Shown here in pieces: positions 25,296 through 33,725 of a DNA stretch of 64,000 nucleotides. The notes beneath the pieces were generated by a model that was given only the letters and a program-made list of their open reading frames with translations, made no database searches and was not told where the DNA came from. Position numbers and translations under genes: made by a program. The stretch lies in contig NZ_JYKO02000001.1 of the NCBI RefSeq assembly GCF_000949385.2, forward strand, positions 2,194,620 to 2,258,619, in the 5' to 3' direction. Within the stretch, counting starts at the first letter, position 1. Every line of letters starts with the position of its first letter. The DNA is from Pseudomonas sp. LFM046. Lineage in GTDB: Bacteria; Pseudomonadota; Gammaproteobacteria; Pseudomonadales; Pseudomonadaceae.

Positions 25296-25739
25296 ATGGT
25301 GCTGAAGAAATGCGTGCTGGCGGTGGCGATCTGCTCAGTCCTGGGCATGGCCCTCACCGTCGCGCCGGGCGACCTTTCCAGCTCATCGACTGCTTACGCC
25401 AAGGAAGGGGGCAGCGGTGGCGGAGGAGGAGGCGGCGGTAGCGGTGGCGGTGGAAGCGGTGGAGGAGGTGGTGGCAGCGGCGGTGGCGGCCACGGTGGTG
25501 ATGGTGGTGGTCACGACGGCGGCCATGGCGGTGGCCACAGCGGCGAGGGCGGTCATGAGAGTGGTCATGACGGCCAGGGCGCAGACGATGGAGCGGACCA
25601 TGACATCGGCGAACCCCACGGTGTAGGACACGGTGCGGACGATGGAGCGGATCACGACGTGGGTGAGGATCATGGTGTGGGGCAGGGCGCGGATGACGGG
25701 CCCGACCATGATGTCGGTGACGACAACGGCACCATGTAA
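25296..25739 (+). CDS. Exported glycine-rich protein with Asp/His tandem repeats
   Basis: A 147-aa protein. ATG 25296 (GGAGG RBS at 25285-25289) is preferred over ATG 25281. A signal peptide MVLKKCVLAVAICSVLGMALT leads to an AYA site. The mature protein is a poly-Gly/Ser tract, then GGH repeats (GGHDGGHGGGHSGEGGHESGHDG), and finally three tandem copies of a unit of the form GADDGADHDVGEDHGVG. The Asp/His richness suggests metal binding (Ca2+, Zn2+ or Ni2+), which is an inference. A terminator follows. Confidence 0.7.
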   Translation: MVLKKCVLAVAICSVLGMALTVAPGDLSSSSTAYAKEGGSGGGGGGGGSGGGGSGGGGGGSGGGGHGGDGGGHDGGHGGGHSGEGGHESGHDGQGADDGADHDIGEPHGVGHGADDGADHDVGEDHGVGQGADDGPDHDVGDDNGTM

Positions 25740-25754
25740 CCCGGAATCCCAATG

Positions 25755-25785
25755 AAAAAAGCCCCGCATCGCGGGGCTTTTCGTT
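25755..25785 (+). terminator. Rho-independent terminator
   Basis: AAAAAAGCCCCGC, loop AT, GCGGGGCTTTT. It sits between the glycine-rich gene and the converging crotonase gene and can serve both. Confidence 0.88.
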
Positions 25786-25794
25786 GGGAGGCAC

Positions 25795-26484
25795 TCAGGC
25801 CAGGTGTTGCGTATCGAGCTCGATGGCGGCGTCCAGGGTTTCCAGCAGGGCCTTGCGCACCTTGAGCTTGGTATTGCGGTGGGCCGTCATGTTGATCTTC
25901 TTCAACTGCAGGGCAGCCGCACGCGCGGTTTCCTGCAACTGCTCGACGGGGACGACTTTGTCGAGGAAGCCGGCATCCAGCGCGCCTTGCGGATCGAACA
26001 TCTCTCCATTGATCACTGAGCGGTGGAAGGCGGACTTGCGCAGGCGATCTCGAGCCAGCTCGATGCCGACATGGTGCATGGTCATGCCGATCTGCACTTC
26101 GTTAAGGCCGATGTTGAAGGGGCCCTCGACGCCGATGCGGTAGTCCGCCGACAGCAGAATGAACGCGCCCTTGGCCACGGCATGGCCCGGGCAGGCGACG
26201 ATGACGGGGTAGGGGTGGGCCAGCATGCGGCGGGCCAGGGTGGAGCCGGCGGCGACCAGGGCGACCGCGTTCTGCGGGCCGGAGGTCATCACCTTGAGGT
26301 CGTAACCACCGGAGAGGATGCCCGGCTGGCCGGTGATGATCACGACGGCGCGATCCTGTTCAGCGCGATCCAGCGCGGCATTGAAGGCGGCGATCACATC
26401 CGGGGAGATGGCGTTCACCTTACCGTTGCTGAGGGTCAGGGTGGCGATGCCGTCTTCGAGTTGGTAAGAGATCAGCTCACTCAT
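25795..26484 (-). CDS. Crotonase/enoyl-CoA hydratase family protein
   Basis: A 229-aa single crotonase domain, MSELISYQLEDGIATLTLSN. The oxyanion-hole strands are GILSGGYDLKVM and CPGHAVAKGAFILLSADYRIG. The position usually holding a catalytic Glu is in a divergent context (LNEVQIGMTMHHVG), as in the subgroup labelled crotonase/enoyl-CoA hydratase of Pseudomonas. The exact CoA substrate is unknown. It appears monocistronic. Confidence 0.85.
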   Translation of the reverse strand: MSELISYQLEDGIATLTLSNGKVNAISPDVIAAFNAALDRAEQDRAVVIITGQPGILSGGYDLKVMTSGPQNAVALVAAGSTLARRMLAHPYPVIVACPGHAVAKGAFILLSADYRIGVEGPFNIGLNEVQIGMTMHHVGIELARDRLRKSAFHRSVINGEMFDPQGALDAGFLDKVVPVEQLQETARAAALQLKKINMTAHRNTKLKVRKALLETLDAAIELDTQHLA

Positions 26485-26694
26485 GGCGGGTTCCTTGTTA
26501 AGAAGTGGACCGACGTTACTCAGCGCTACCGTGGAGGTAAAGGACTGAGACTGACTGGTGAGTCAGCCTCCAGCGGGGTCGCAATCCCCATCAGAAACCC
26601 CGCGCAAACGCCCATTCACCCACTTGACAGACAAAGTGGAACAGGGCAGGTGCAAAGAATTTTCATAAACGCATGAAATTTATGAAAAAAGTGT

Positions 26695-26723
26695 TTGCAT
26701 TCCAGAAAGCACTCCACTAAATT
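26695..26723 (+). promoter_or_regulatory. Sigma70-type promoter of tRNA-Ser
   Basis: -35 TTGCAT, 17-base spacer, -10 TAAATT, followed by the G/C-rich discriminator TAGCGCACC. The start of transcription would be about 30 bases before the mature tRNA. Confidence 0.6.
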
Positions 26724-26761
26724 AGCGCACCTCGACGGGGCCAACGCCTCGAAGAGATTCC

Positions 26762-26851
26762 GGTGAGGTGTCCGAGCGGTTGAAGGAGCACGCCTGGAAA
26801 GTGTGTATACGGGAAACCGTATCGAGGGTTCGAATCCCTCCCTCACCGCCA
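26762..26851 (+). tRNA. tRNA-Ser (anticodon GGA)
   Basis: A 90-base gene including CCA. The acceptor stem GGTGAGG pairs with CCTCACC; the anticodon stem CACGC/GTGTG encloses the loop CTGGAAA with anticodon GGA. The long variable arm TACGGGAAACCGTA is the mark of a class II serine tRNA, and the T arm is GAGGGTTCGAATCCCTC. The 3' part is the integration target of the element that follows and remains intact. Confidence 0.95.
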
Positions 26852-26911
26852 CTTTCCGATTCAAGCAAACCCCTGATATTCCTAGCGAAGTCAGGGGTTT
26901 TTGCTTTCTGG
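26829..26911 (+). repeat. attL: 83-bp direct repeat including the tRNA-Ser 3' end
   Basis: Runs from TTCGAATCCC in the tRNA T-loop to CTTTCTGG and is repeated identically at 30538-30620. It contains a terminator-like hairpin, AAACCCCTGA...TCAGGGGTTT (26867-26900), which should end tRNA-Ser transcription. An integrase gene lies immediately inside. Confidence 0.92.
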
Positions 26912-26961
26912 AGTTCGGGGTTTAGGGCAAATTTAGGGCAAAAACAGCGCTTTCCATGCCG

Positions 26962-27384
26962 CTAGGCGCCGCTCTGATCCGTCCGAAAGCCCATCATCTG
27001 CGAAACCATCCCCGCCATGCTGCGGGTGTCCGAAGGAATCCACCGGCCATAGTGCTTCTTCACCATGGTGGTGTCGGTGTGCCCGAGCTGGCGCGCCACC
27101 CATTCGACCGGCACGTAGCTCGATAGCGCCTGGCTGGCGAAGGTGTGGCGGCATTGGTTCGGGCCGCGGTGGCGGACCCCAGCCCGTTTCAGATGACCAG
27201 TGAACCAGCGGCCGACGCTGGAAGCGTGCCAGGGCTCGCCACTCACCCCATTGCGGAACACGAACTTCACGTTCTCCCGCTTCTTGGTCACGTTGTCGCG
27301 CTGCACGACCTCCACCGTGAAGTAGTCGACGTCGACTCTGACCCGCAGCAGGATCTCCTTGCGACGTACCCCATCCGACAGCGC
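26962..27384 (-). pseudogene. Tyrosine site-specific integrase, C-terminal part only
   Basis: The frame carries the catalytic residues of the phage-integrase family: first Arg in ALSDGVRRKEI, the box PNQCRHTFASQAL (Arg and His), QLGHTDTTMVKKHY with the second His, and the nucleophile Tyr. The reading frame continues upstream to about 27384 without a proper start, and the N-terminal SAM-like and arm-binding domains are missing. At 27381 the frame runs into an unrelated plus-strand gene remnant, so a deletion has removed the 5' half. It is probably non-functional, leaving the element immobile. Confidence 0.82.
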
Positions 27385-27572
27385 ACGCCATCACGCTCTT
27401 CGCCCGTAACCGCATGGACTTCCCGTCCTGCTGGGCAGCCCTCAAGACGTTGCCGATCTTCCACCTGGTGGAGGAGTACTACCGCGAGAAGGGCAGGTCC
27501 CGGACCTGGCTCAAGAAGCACCTCGCCAAGAAGCTAGAGGAGCGATACGTGAGGTATGGGATGGCGGCTTAG
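27381..27572 (+). pseudogene. C-terminal remnant of an unidentified gene
   Basis: The frame ending at the TAG 27570-27572 reads ...RNRMDFPSCWAALKTLPIFH, then LVEEYYREKGRSRTWLKKHL, and ends RYGMAA. The composition looks like real protein, but it begins abruptly at the junction with the truncated integrase. An internal ATG at 27414 would give 52 aa, without a visible RBS. It may be part of a phage gene; the family is not recognised. Confidence 0.4.
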
Positions 27573-27716
27573 GGACTGATTCCGGCACTGAGTGGAATAC
27601 GTTGGGCTTCGCGGGTATAGTTGAGCGCGTAGACGCAAGGGCCATGAGGCTTTATGCAGTGGCACTCGGGCGCATAAGCGACGAGCGCATCGCTCACCCC
27701 TGAGGGGGAGGATGTT

Positions 27717-27902
27717 ATGACTAGCACAGCGAAGACCATTACTTCGGGTTCGTCTCAGAATGACGGGACCAAGGTTTCCGTGCGGGTCAAGAAAACGTTC
27801 AAGCCTGGTCAAATGGCGTCGAAGCACCGCGTGCCTCATTTCTCCGATGAGGTTTCCAAAGAGATCTCCGACCATTTCGTCCAGGCCTACACATCCAGTT
27901 GA
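27717..27902 (+). CDS. Small protein upstream of YafO-like toxin, candidate antitoxin
   Basis: A 61-aa protein with RBS GGGGGAGGA before ATG 27717. It is basic, with a Thr/Ser-rich start (MTSTAKTITSGSSQNDG) and an amphipathic end (FSDEVSKEISDHFVQAY). It ends 15 bases before a YafO-like toxin gene, the position of an antitoxin. It does not look like YafN (a Phd-fold protein), so the antitoxin role is inferred from position only. Confidence 0.5.
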   Translation: MTSTAKTITSGSSQNDGTKVSVRVKKTFKPGQMASKHRVPHFSDEVSKEISDHFVQAYTSS

Positions 27903-27917
27903 TGTTACGGCGCAGGG

Positions 27918-28370
27918 ATGGCGAAAAGCGTTCGGATTGATCAATCACCTCAGTTTCACGACTACCTACAGCAGGCTCCAGCTGAAATAGCAGGTGTACT
28001 CGCTGGCTTGGTATCGGCCTTTACCGAGTACGCTGCAGGCGGCTATCGCTCTCATCATGACTTCGGTCGTGACGCACCGCTGCACCGGCCTCCCAGCGTG
28101 TACCAGGCAGGTTTACGGCATATCCACTGCATTACCCTGGATGTGCAAGAGCGGCCTGCTCTGATGAAACGCTGGCTTCGCAGCACATCGTTTCATCGCA
28201 AGACAGATCGCATGCTTGTTTACGCCAGGGACGACCAAGGCAACAGCTACCTGCTCGCCTACTTCCACGGCAACGCTCACGCGCTCATCGAGAACCGTCA
28301 GTTGATGCTGGGGTTGGCGGAGGAGGCTGAACGCTGGCTCAAGAGGACAGGGGCTTTCCCGGACTGCTGA
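27918..28370 (+). CDS. YafO-family type II toxin-like protein
   Basis: A 150-aa protein. Similarity to YafO is seen in HHDFGRDAPLHRP (FGRD), then AGLRHIHCITLDV (the HIH segment), FHRKTDRMLVYA and NSYLLAYFHGNAHAL, in the right order and spacing. YafO cleaves mRNA on the ribosome. It is somewhat longer than E. coli YafO (132 aa). It is carried on the tRNA-Ser element, where a toxin-antitoxin pair would favour retention. Confidence 0.65.
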   Translation: MAKSVRIDQSPQFHDYLQQAPAEIAGVLAGLVSAFTEYAAGGYRSHHDFGRDAPLHRPPSVYQAGLRHIHCITLDVQERPALMKRWLRSTSFHRKTDRMLVYARDDQGNSYLLAYFHGNAHALIENRQLMLGLAEEAERWLKRTGAFPDC

Positions 28371-28412
28371 TGCATTACTCCAGTCTGGTGCCGTTAACCT
28401 GAAAGGGGACCC

Positions 28413-28736
28413 ATGGACATGATCCGAGACTGCAAACAGACCGTAGTAGAACGTGCCCAGCGCGATCCAGAGTTCGCCAAGGCCCTGCTCGACGAATCTT
28501 CCGCGCTGTTCCTCAATGGCGAACCAGGTGCAGCACGTCTGAGTCTGCGCGACCTGGTCAACGCAACAGTCGGCTTCGAAGGTCTCGCGGCATTGACCGC
28601 AAAGCCAAGCAAAAGCCTCCATCGCATGCTGTCCCCCAGCGGGAACCCCAGTATGGACAACCTTGCGGCCATCTTCGATGCGATCCGACGCAACCTGGGT
28701 GTGGCCATCGAGGTACAAGCTGTTGCTGCAGCTTGA
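28413..28736 (+). CDS. HigA-like/addiction-module antidote-type DNA-binding protein
   Basis: A 107-aa protein with RBS AAAGGGG and start ATG 28413 (28419 also possible). The C-terminal half, LRDLVNATVGFEGLAALTAK followed by NPSMDNLAAIFDAIRRNLG, is the XRE-type helix-turn-helix of antidote proteins in the HigA/TIGR02684 group. No adjacent RelE/HigB-like toxin is seen, so it is an orphan or regulates neighbours. It lies 42 bases after the YafO-like gene and may belong to the same transcript. Confidence 0.65.
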   Translation: MDMIRDCKQTVVERAQRDPEFAKALLDESSALFLNGEPGAARLSLRDLVNATVGFEGLAALTAKPSKSLHRMLSPSGNPSMDNLAAIFDAIRRNLGVAIEVQAVAAA

Positions 28737-28777
28737 CGTTACCTGCACCTTCATGACGTGCCGAGTCGCCTGTACTG

Positions 28778-29350
28778 TTACTTTCTGAGTTCGAATCCCA
28801 GGATCAGGAAGCCTGCGCGCCACTCCTTCGTTTGCAGGGTGTATTTTCCTCGCTCGGGAAGCTGCTCGAACTGGTTACTCGAAACACACAGGTGGTGGGG
28901 AAAGGAGTTATAAAAAACCTCCCCGACCAGTTGATGGTCGCAGCCCCGACGACGATGCACTTTCTTTTTCGTCAACTCCACAATGCGCTCGTTATTTTTG
29001 CCCAACAACGATGTAGCGATGGCAGGCAGGGCATTGAGAGCAATCAGCCACGAAAAGAAGGCAACGAGGACCGGCGTTATCATTGCCGCAACCAATCTCT
29101 TCTTGAGACTTACCTCGTTGCCAGAGCGGGGATAGCCCATGGCAAGCAGCAACCAGATCGCACCAGTTACCGCGCAGGCGAAATAGATGGAGACGCGCTG
29201 ACTTGTGGAAGCCCACCCCGCGGTTGGGACAAAGTCCACGAAGGCGGCAACTCCGAAAAGCACTAAGGCGCTATACAGCCCAAGGGTCATGACAACCCTC
29301 AGTGCTGAGGGATTCTCCTGGCCGATGAGAGCCGTCTTCCATGTCATTGC
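28778..29350 (-). CDS. Membrane protein of unknown function
   Basis: The ORF opens at 29380; starts at 29350 or 29344 have AGGAAG just upstream and are preferred. About 190 aa with three hydrophobic segments (VMTLGLYSALVLFGVAAF, YFACAVTGAIWLLLAMGY, AAMITPVLVAFFSWLIA) and a soluble basic C-terminus. It is low in GC relative to the chromosome and belongs to the tRNA-Ser element. The family is not recognised. Confidence 0.55.
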   Translation of the reverse strand, partial: AMTWKTALIGQENPSALRVVMTLGLYSALVLFGVAAFVDFVPTAGWASTSQRVSIYFACAVTGAIWLLLAMGYPRSGNEVSLKKRLVAAMITPVLVAFFSWLIALNALPAIATSLLGKNNERIVELTKKKVHRRRGCDHQLVGEVFYNSFPHHLCVSSNQFEQLPERGKYTLQTKEWRAGFLILGFELRK

Positions 29351-29550
29351 CATCTTCCTGATCCGATTGCATGAGTCCAATTTCTGGCGAGATACAGTAA
29401 GTGGTTTCCGCGAAAAAGTATGCGTAGCCTGGTCACAGACGCCTTGCGACTCCGTGATGAGTTTGAACCTGGTTGGGCGTTACAAGCACCCTCACCGCCA
29501 GGCAGCATCTGATTCATTCAGGGCGTTACTCTATCTGCCCCCAAGGATGG

Positions 29551-30129
29551 ATGGTTCGTCGTCAAATGTGGAAAAAGACATGTGCCGAATGTGGAGCTGA
29601 AAACCAGTTCATCTCCAACCTGAAGTCCAGGAGATGCACTTCCTGCAGGAGCCCGATGGACTGGCGACTGGAGGTGATCTGCGTCGATTGCGGCTTGAGG
29701 AATTTCGTTACCCGGGAAGAGTTCAGAACGGGCTACTGCGCGGGTTGCGGGACTCCGCTCTGTGCCAGCTCGACCGAAGAGGACTACGTTGCCAACCAGG
29801 TAACTTTGCTCGATAGGGCGGCCAGCTTGCTTGGTGCGCTGCTGCTGTTCGGATTCTCTTTCTACGCCATCTATGAACAGCACATCCGGGTTGCATATGG
29901 CGGTAGACGAGGGGGGCGGCATGGGTTTCAGCTTGAATTCAGTGGCGCTGAGATAACTCTTCCAGTCATCAGCTTGCTCTTCGCTGCGATTGGCACGTTC
30001 TCGGTCTTCCTGGACCATTTCGACAAGCGCCAGAACGAACACGTCTACCGCAAGATTGGCCGGTACTCGCTTGTCCTTGGGTACTGCTGCTACGTGTCCT
30101 CGATCTTGTTCGGCCACGTGGTCCGATGA
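29551..30129 (+). CDS. Zinc-ribbon membrane protein
   Basis: ATG 29551 (RBS AAGGA) is preferred to the ORF start at 29473; about 192 aa. The N-terminal third has three CxxC pairs (CAECG, CTSC, CVDCG, CAGCG), forming one or two zinc ribbons. Three hydrophobic segments follow (LLGALLLFGFSFYAIY, ITLPVISLLFAAIGTFSVFL, YSLVLGYCCYVSSILFG). The function is unknown; it is element-borne cargo. Confidence 0.6.
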   Translation: MVRRQMWKKTCAECGAENQFISNLKSRRCTSCRSPMDWRLEVICVDCGLRNFVTREEFRTGYCAGCGTPLCASSTEEDYVANQVTLLDRAASLLGALLLFGFSFYAIYEQHIRVAYGGRRGGRHGFQLEFSGAEITLPVISLLFAAIGTFSVFLDHFDKRQNEHVYRKIGRYSLVLGYCCYVSSILFGHVVR

Positions 30130-30180
30130 GTCTCGAAAACCGGGTATAGCCGAGCAACACCAAATGCCAAGGAGCCAGGT

Positions 30181-30387
30181 GTGGGTAGGAGATTTTTGAG
30201 AAATATCACCGTGTTGTTCGGCTTGGCAATCATCTGCCTCTCGGTGTCGAGTGGTGAGAGGCAGGCCATGATTTATGGTTCCCTGTTTGGGTTCACCTTC
30301 GTGGTGTATGGGGCCAGAGATACTGCTTTGGCGAAGCGTTTTTTCCCCCGTTGGCTGAGTGATATAGGAAGCAACAGGCGAAAGTGA
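30181..30387 (+). CDS. Small membrane protein, 68 aa
   Basis: GTG start at 30181 with an ideal RBS, AAGGAG at 30169-30174. Two hydrophobic stretches (NITVLFGLAIICLSV and MIYGSLFGFTFVVYG) with a basic tail ending GSNRRK. It lies 51 bases after the zinc-ribbon gene and is likely co-transcribed. It is the last gene before the right repeat. The function is unknown. Confidence 0.55.
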   Translation: MGRRFLRNITVLFGLAIICLSVSSGERQAMIYGSLFGFTFVVYGARDTALAKRFFPRWLSDIGSNRRK

Positions 30388-30537
30388 TTTCACGCCCAAC
30401 CTGCCCCGAAAAGCTGTCGAAAAAGTGTCGAAAACGAAGTGCGATAAAGGGCAGGAGAGTGCAGGGGATTGAAATAAACCCCTTAAAGATCAATGCCTTG
30501 TGTGGTGATGGGCTTTGCTGCGCTGAAGCCGGGAGGA

Positions 30538-30620
30538 TTCGAATCCCTCCCTCACCGCCACTTTCCGATTCAAGCAAACCCCTGATATTCCTAGCGAAGT
30601 CAGGGGTTTTTGCTTTCTGG
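30538..30620 (+). repeat. attR: second copy of the 83-bp repeat
   Basis: Identical to 26829-26911, and preceded by GAGGA where the intact tRNA has GAGGG, so it carries only the 3' end of tRNA-Ser. It closes the integrated element; the sequence after it differs from that after the left copy. Confidence 0.92.
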
Positions 30621-30633
30621 GATTTGGGTTTAG

Positions 30634-30860
30634 GACCGAATTAGGACCAAATCGACCTCGCCCAGTCCGCCGCAGTACAGCCTGGACGTCGAGGCCATCG
30701 GCCTCGGCGACTATGGTCGGGCGGGGAATTGTTTCGAGCGGCAGATCGCGCGCTGGACGCGCCAGTACCAGGCCAGCGAAACCGAAACCAAGCCACGGTC
30801 GATGACGGCACTGGCATCGGCCTTTCATCCGCACTCGTATCGACAGCGTTTCGTCACTGG
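30634..30860 (+). pseudogene. Remnant of an APH-family phosphotransferase (acyl-CoA dehydrogenase-associated type)
   Basis: Between a stop at 30631-30633 and the chemoreceptor gene, the frame reads YSLDVEAIGLGDYGRAGNCF, then ERQIARWTRQYQASETETKP. GDYGxxGNxxERQxxRWxxQYxAS is characteristic of the phosphotransferase family proteins encoded near acyl-CoA dehydrogenases in Pseudomonas. Only about 65 residues from the middle of the protein remain; both ends are lost. Confidence 0.65.
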
Positions 30861-32812
30861 GTACGGAACTGCGCGACCAGGCCCTGCAACTCGCCGCCCA
30901 GGCGCGCCAGTTCGGCGCTGGAGGCAGCGGTCTGCTGGCTGGCGCTGGCGCTCTGTTCGCCGATGTCACGCACCCGTGTCACGCTTTCGCTGATGTTTTC
31001 CGCCACCGCGCTCTGTTGTTCGGCTGCGGTCGCGATCTGCTGGTTCATCTGCTCGATGGTGCTCACCGCCCGGGTGATGCGCGCCAGGGCGTCACCCGCC
31101 TGAGCAGCCAGACCGACCGTGCGCTGGGTCAGGCTGCGGCTGGCGTCCATCTGCTCCACCGCGCCCTTGGCCATGCGCTGCAGGCCGGCGATCAGGCCCT
31201 CGATTTCCTCGGTCGAGTCGTGGGTGCGCCGCGCCAGCGCCCGCACCTCGTCGGCCACCACGGCAAATCCGCGCCCCTGGTCGCCGGCCCGGGCGGCCTC
31301 GATGGCGGCATTGAGTGCCAGCAGGTTGGTCTGTTCGGCGACGCTGCGAATCACCTCCAGCACGCCGGTGATGCGCTCGCTCTCATGGTTGAGTGCGGCG
31401 ATCGCCTCGGCCGACTGCTCGACCTCCACGGCTAGCTCGCCGATCTGGCTCACTGCCTGCTGCACCACCTGGTTGCCCTGCTGCGCCTCATGATCGGCCT
31501 CGCGCGCCGCGAGCGAGGCCTCCTCGGCGTTCTGCGCCACCTCCTGCACGGTGGCGGCCATCTGGTGCATGGCCGTGGCGGTCTGATCGGTTTCCAGTTT
31601 CTGGCTCTGCACGCCGGCGCTGGTCTGCGCGGTAACCGCCGACAGCTGCTCGGCCGCCGCGGCGATCTGCCCCACGCCGCCGCCGATACGTCCCACCAGG
31701 GTTCGCAGGTTGCCGGTCATGTCCTGCATCGACGCCATCAGTTGGCCCAGTTCGTCACGCCGCTGCAGCGGAATATCCTGGCTCAGGTCTCCCCCGGCGA
31801 TTCGCTGGGCAACAACCACGCTCTGGCGCAAGGGCCCGACGATCGAGCGGGAGATCAGCAAGGTGGCGAGCAGGCCGAACACAACGGCGGCGAAGCCCAT
31901 GCCGCCGAGCTGTATCAGTGCCCAGTCGCTGGCATCCGTCATGTGCTGCTGCTCCCTGAGTTGCGCCGCCTCGGCAAGGTCCAGCACCGAGCGCGCCTGC
32001 TCGATCATTGCCTTCTCGCTGCCACGGCTCTGCTCGCGGATCTGCTGGTAATGGCCGAAGGATTGCTCGTATCGAGTCAAGGCTTGCAATGCCGAGTCGA
32101 TCACAGCCTTCTGCTCATCGGTCAATCCGGTCACCATGCTTTCGGCGACGCCGCGCAGGTCTTCGCGGACCAAGGCCCACTGCTTCAAGGCCTCGGCCGA
32201 GCCGTCGATGATGAACAGGGTCTCCTGACTGCGCAGGTCGAACATGGACTTGCTCAGGCTCGAGGCGGTCTCCGCCAGACCAAGGGGGTCGCTACCGGAA
32301 AGACGGTCGCTCTGCTGGAGCTGCTGGCGCACGCTGTCGTACATTTCCAGCTCGACCGCATCGAACTGGTCGCGCGCCTCGGCGGCGGCTTTGCCCATGT
32401 CCTGCCGCGCTGCACGCGCTTTGCCCTGCAACTCGACATAGCTGCCGAATTGATTCAGGTACCCGCTCAACGCCTCCCGCATCTCCTGCACACGCTGCTG
32501 CTCGGAGGGCGCAGCGTCCTGCGCCAGACCGGCCAGTAGCTCCTGCACCCGGAGCAAACTCTCGCGCACCCGCCTGGCGCTCTCGGCGTTCTGCTCGACG
32601 GCGAAATTGCGCTCCAGCTGCCGCGCCTGCAGGATCTCCACATTCACCGCCGCCAACTGATCGACCTGGCGATGGCCCTGCAGCACCGCCCTGACCGCCA
32701 GGAAGCCGCTGACGGTGACCGCGACGGTGAGCAATAACACCAGGCCGAAACCACAAAACAGCTTCTTGCCCACGGCAAGGTCTACCAACAGGCGGGTGGC
32801 GGCCTGTGACAT
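30854..32812 (-). CDS. Methyl-accepting chemotaxis protein with HBM-type sensor domain
   Basis: A 652-aa protein. The start at 32812 (GGAG RBS) is preferred over the ORF start at 32893. A first membrane helix ([20 protein letters not shown]) is followed by a helical periplasmic sensor of about 240 residues, the length and heptad pattern of a helical bimodular (HBM) domain. Then come a second membrane helix ([20 protein letters not shown]), a HAMP region and a signalling domain with the invariant hairpin [23 protein letters not shown] receptors of pseudomonads sense organic acids or purines; the ligand here is unknown. Confidence 0.9.
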   Translation of the reverse strand: MSQAATRLLVDLAVGKKLFCGFGLVLLLTVAVTVSGFLAVRAVLQGHRQVDQLAAVNVEILQARQLERNFAVEQNAESARRVRESLLRVQELLAGLAQDAAPSEQQRVQEMREALSGYLNQFGSYVELQGKARAARQDMGKAAAEARDQFDAVELEMYDSVRQQLQQSDRLSGSDPLGLAETASSLSKSMFDLRSQETLFIIDGSAEALKQWALVREDLRGVAESMVTGLTDEQKAVIDSALQALTRYEQSFGHYQQIREQSRGSEKAMIEQARSVLDLAEAAQLREQQHMTDASDWALIQLGGMGFAAVVFGLLATLLISRSIVGPLRQSVVVAQRIAGGDLSQDIPLQRRDELGQLMASMQDMTGNLRTLVGRIGGGVGQIAAAAEQLSAVTAQTSAGVQSQKLETDQTATAMHQMAATVQEVAQNAEEASLAAREADHEAQQGNQVVQQAVSQIGELAVEVEQSAEAIAALNHESERITGVLEVIRSVAEQTNLLALNAAIEAARAGDQGRGFAVVADEVRALARRTHDSTEEIEGLIAGLQRMAKGAVEQMDASRSLTQRTVGLAAQAGDALARITRAVSTIEQMNQQIATAAEQQSAVAENISESVTRVRDIGEQSASASQQTAASSAELARLGGELQGLVAQFRTQ

Positions 32813-32984
32813 GCGGGCAACTCCATTCTTGTTATTGGGATACTCCGGACCCAGCCGGCGCGCGGGCGGCAGCTGATCGACCGCGCTGCCCACCGCCCGG
32901 ATGCTAGGATCAATCGGATCGAAAACGCTTGGCTTTTCGCGCCAACAATTTGATTTTCAACGACACTCACGGCGCCTGGCGATA

Positions 32985-33330
32985 TCAGCTCATCCGGCGC
33001 GCCTGAACTTCGGTAGCGTCGCTGGCCAGTAGCAGGAATGGCCCCTCCAGCTCCTGGAGCTCGCCCAATCGACGCATGGGCACCTGCTCGCGGATATAGG
33101 CGATGCCCTTCTCACCTTCGAAAAAGGCCTTGTTCATCTCCGTCTTGAAGTAGCCGGGGGCGATGGCGTTCACACGGATCTTGTAACGCGCGAGTTCCAG
33201 CGCCAGCGAATTGGTCAACTGCACCACGCCGGCCTTGACCAGCCGCTGCGAGGCGACCTGGGCCACGCGCCAGCCACCGTCGAGCTTGGTCGACAGCATG
33301 GCGCGCCAGAAAGCCAGGCGCTGTCGTCAT
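32985..33330 (-). pseudogene. Fragmented short-chain dehydrogenase/reductase
   Basis: The visible frame contains RLVKAGVVQLTNSLALELAR, then YKIRVNAIAPGYFKTEMNKA and LGELQELEGPFLLLASDA, which is the C-terminal half of an SDR. The Rossmann N-terminus, the catalytic Tyr-x-x-x-Lys and the final VDGG segment are missing, and part of the upstream sequence continues only in another frame. It is a decayed gene next to the chemoreceptor. Confidence 0.8.
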
Positions 33331-33473
33331 ATCATGCCTGCCGCCAGTCCATGGTGGACGTCCAGAGCACTGAGCTCAACGCCATCGGCATACGTCCAGA
33401 TCGGTTAAGTGAGCAAAGTGGCTTTGGCGAACGGCGGGGGCTCCCAGCGAACGGGTACAAAGACTCCAGAAAC

Positions 33474-33504
33474 AAAAAAGCCCCGTAGGACACGGGGCTT
33501 TTTC
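33474..33504 (-). terminator. Rho-independent terminator of the cold-shock gene
   Basis: AAAAAAGCCCCGT, loop AGGAC, ACGGGGCTTTTTC. Its T-run lies on both strands; it sits 12 bases after the cold-shock stop. Confidence 0.9.
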
Positions 33505-33515
33505 GGATTGCTCAG

Positions 33516-33725
33516 TTACAGGGCGCGAACTTGTTCGGCCTGCGGGCCTTTGGCGCCAGCGGTGACGAGGAAGCTGACGCGCTGACCTTCGTCCAGGGAT
33601 TTGTAGCCAGTGCTTTCGATCTGACGGAAGTGAACGAACACATCCGGACCTTGCTCAGGGGTGATGAAGCCGAAGCCTTTCTCAGCGTTGAACCACTTAA
33701 CGGTACCGTTCTGGCGAGCAGACAT
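33516..33725 (-). CDS. Cold-shock domain protein, CspA family
   Basis: A 69-aa single OB-fold protein with RNP1 KGFGFITP and RNP2-like DVFVHF in place. [18 protein letters not shown] is the standard start. It binds single-stranded nucleic acid as an RNA chaperone or antiterminator. RBS GGAGAT is upstream, and a long AT-rich leader (33726-33900) may act as a cold-responsive 5' UTR. Confidence 0.93.
   Translation of the reverse strand: MSARQNGTVKWFNAEKGFGFITPEQGPDVFVHFRQIESTGYKSLDEGQRVSFLVTAGAKGPQAEQVRAL

Noticed and set aside
25430..25735. Regular repeats that could suggest a CRISPR array
   Set aside because: They are in-frame codon repeats of the Gly/Asp/His-rich protein, with no unique spacers of constant size.
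30530..30560. Second tRNA-Ser gene
   Set aside because: Only the 3' end of the tRNA is present, as part of the right repeat of the element; the 5' two-thirds are missing.
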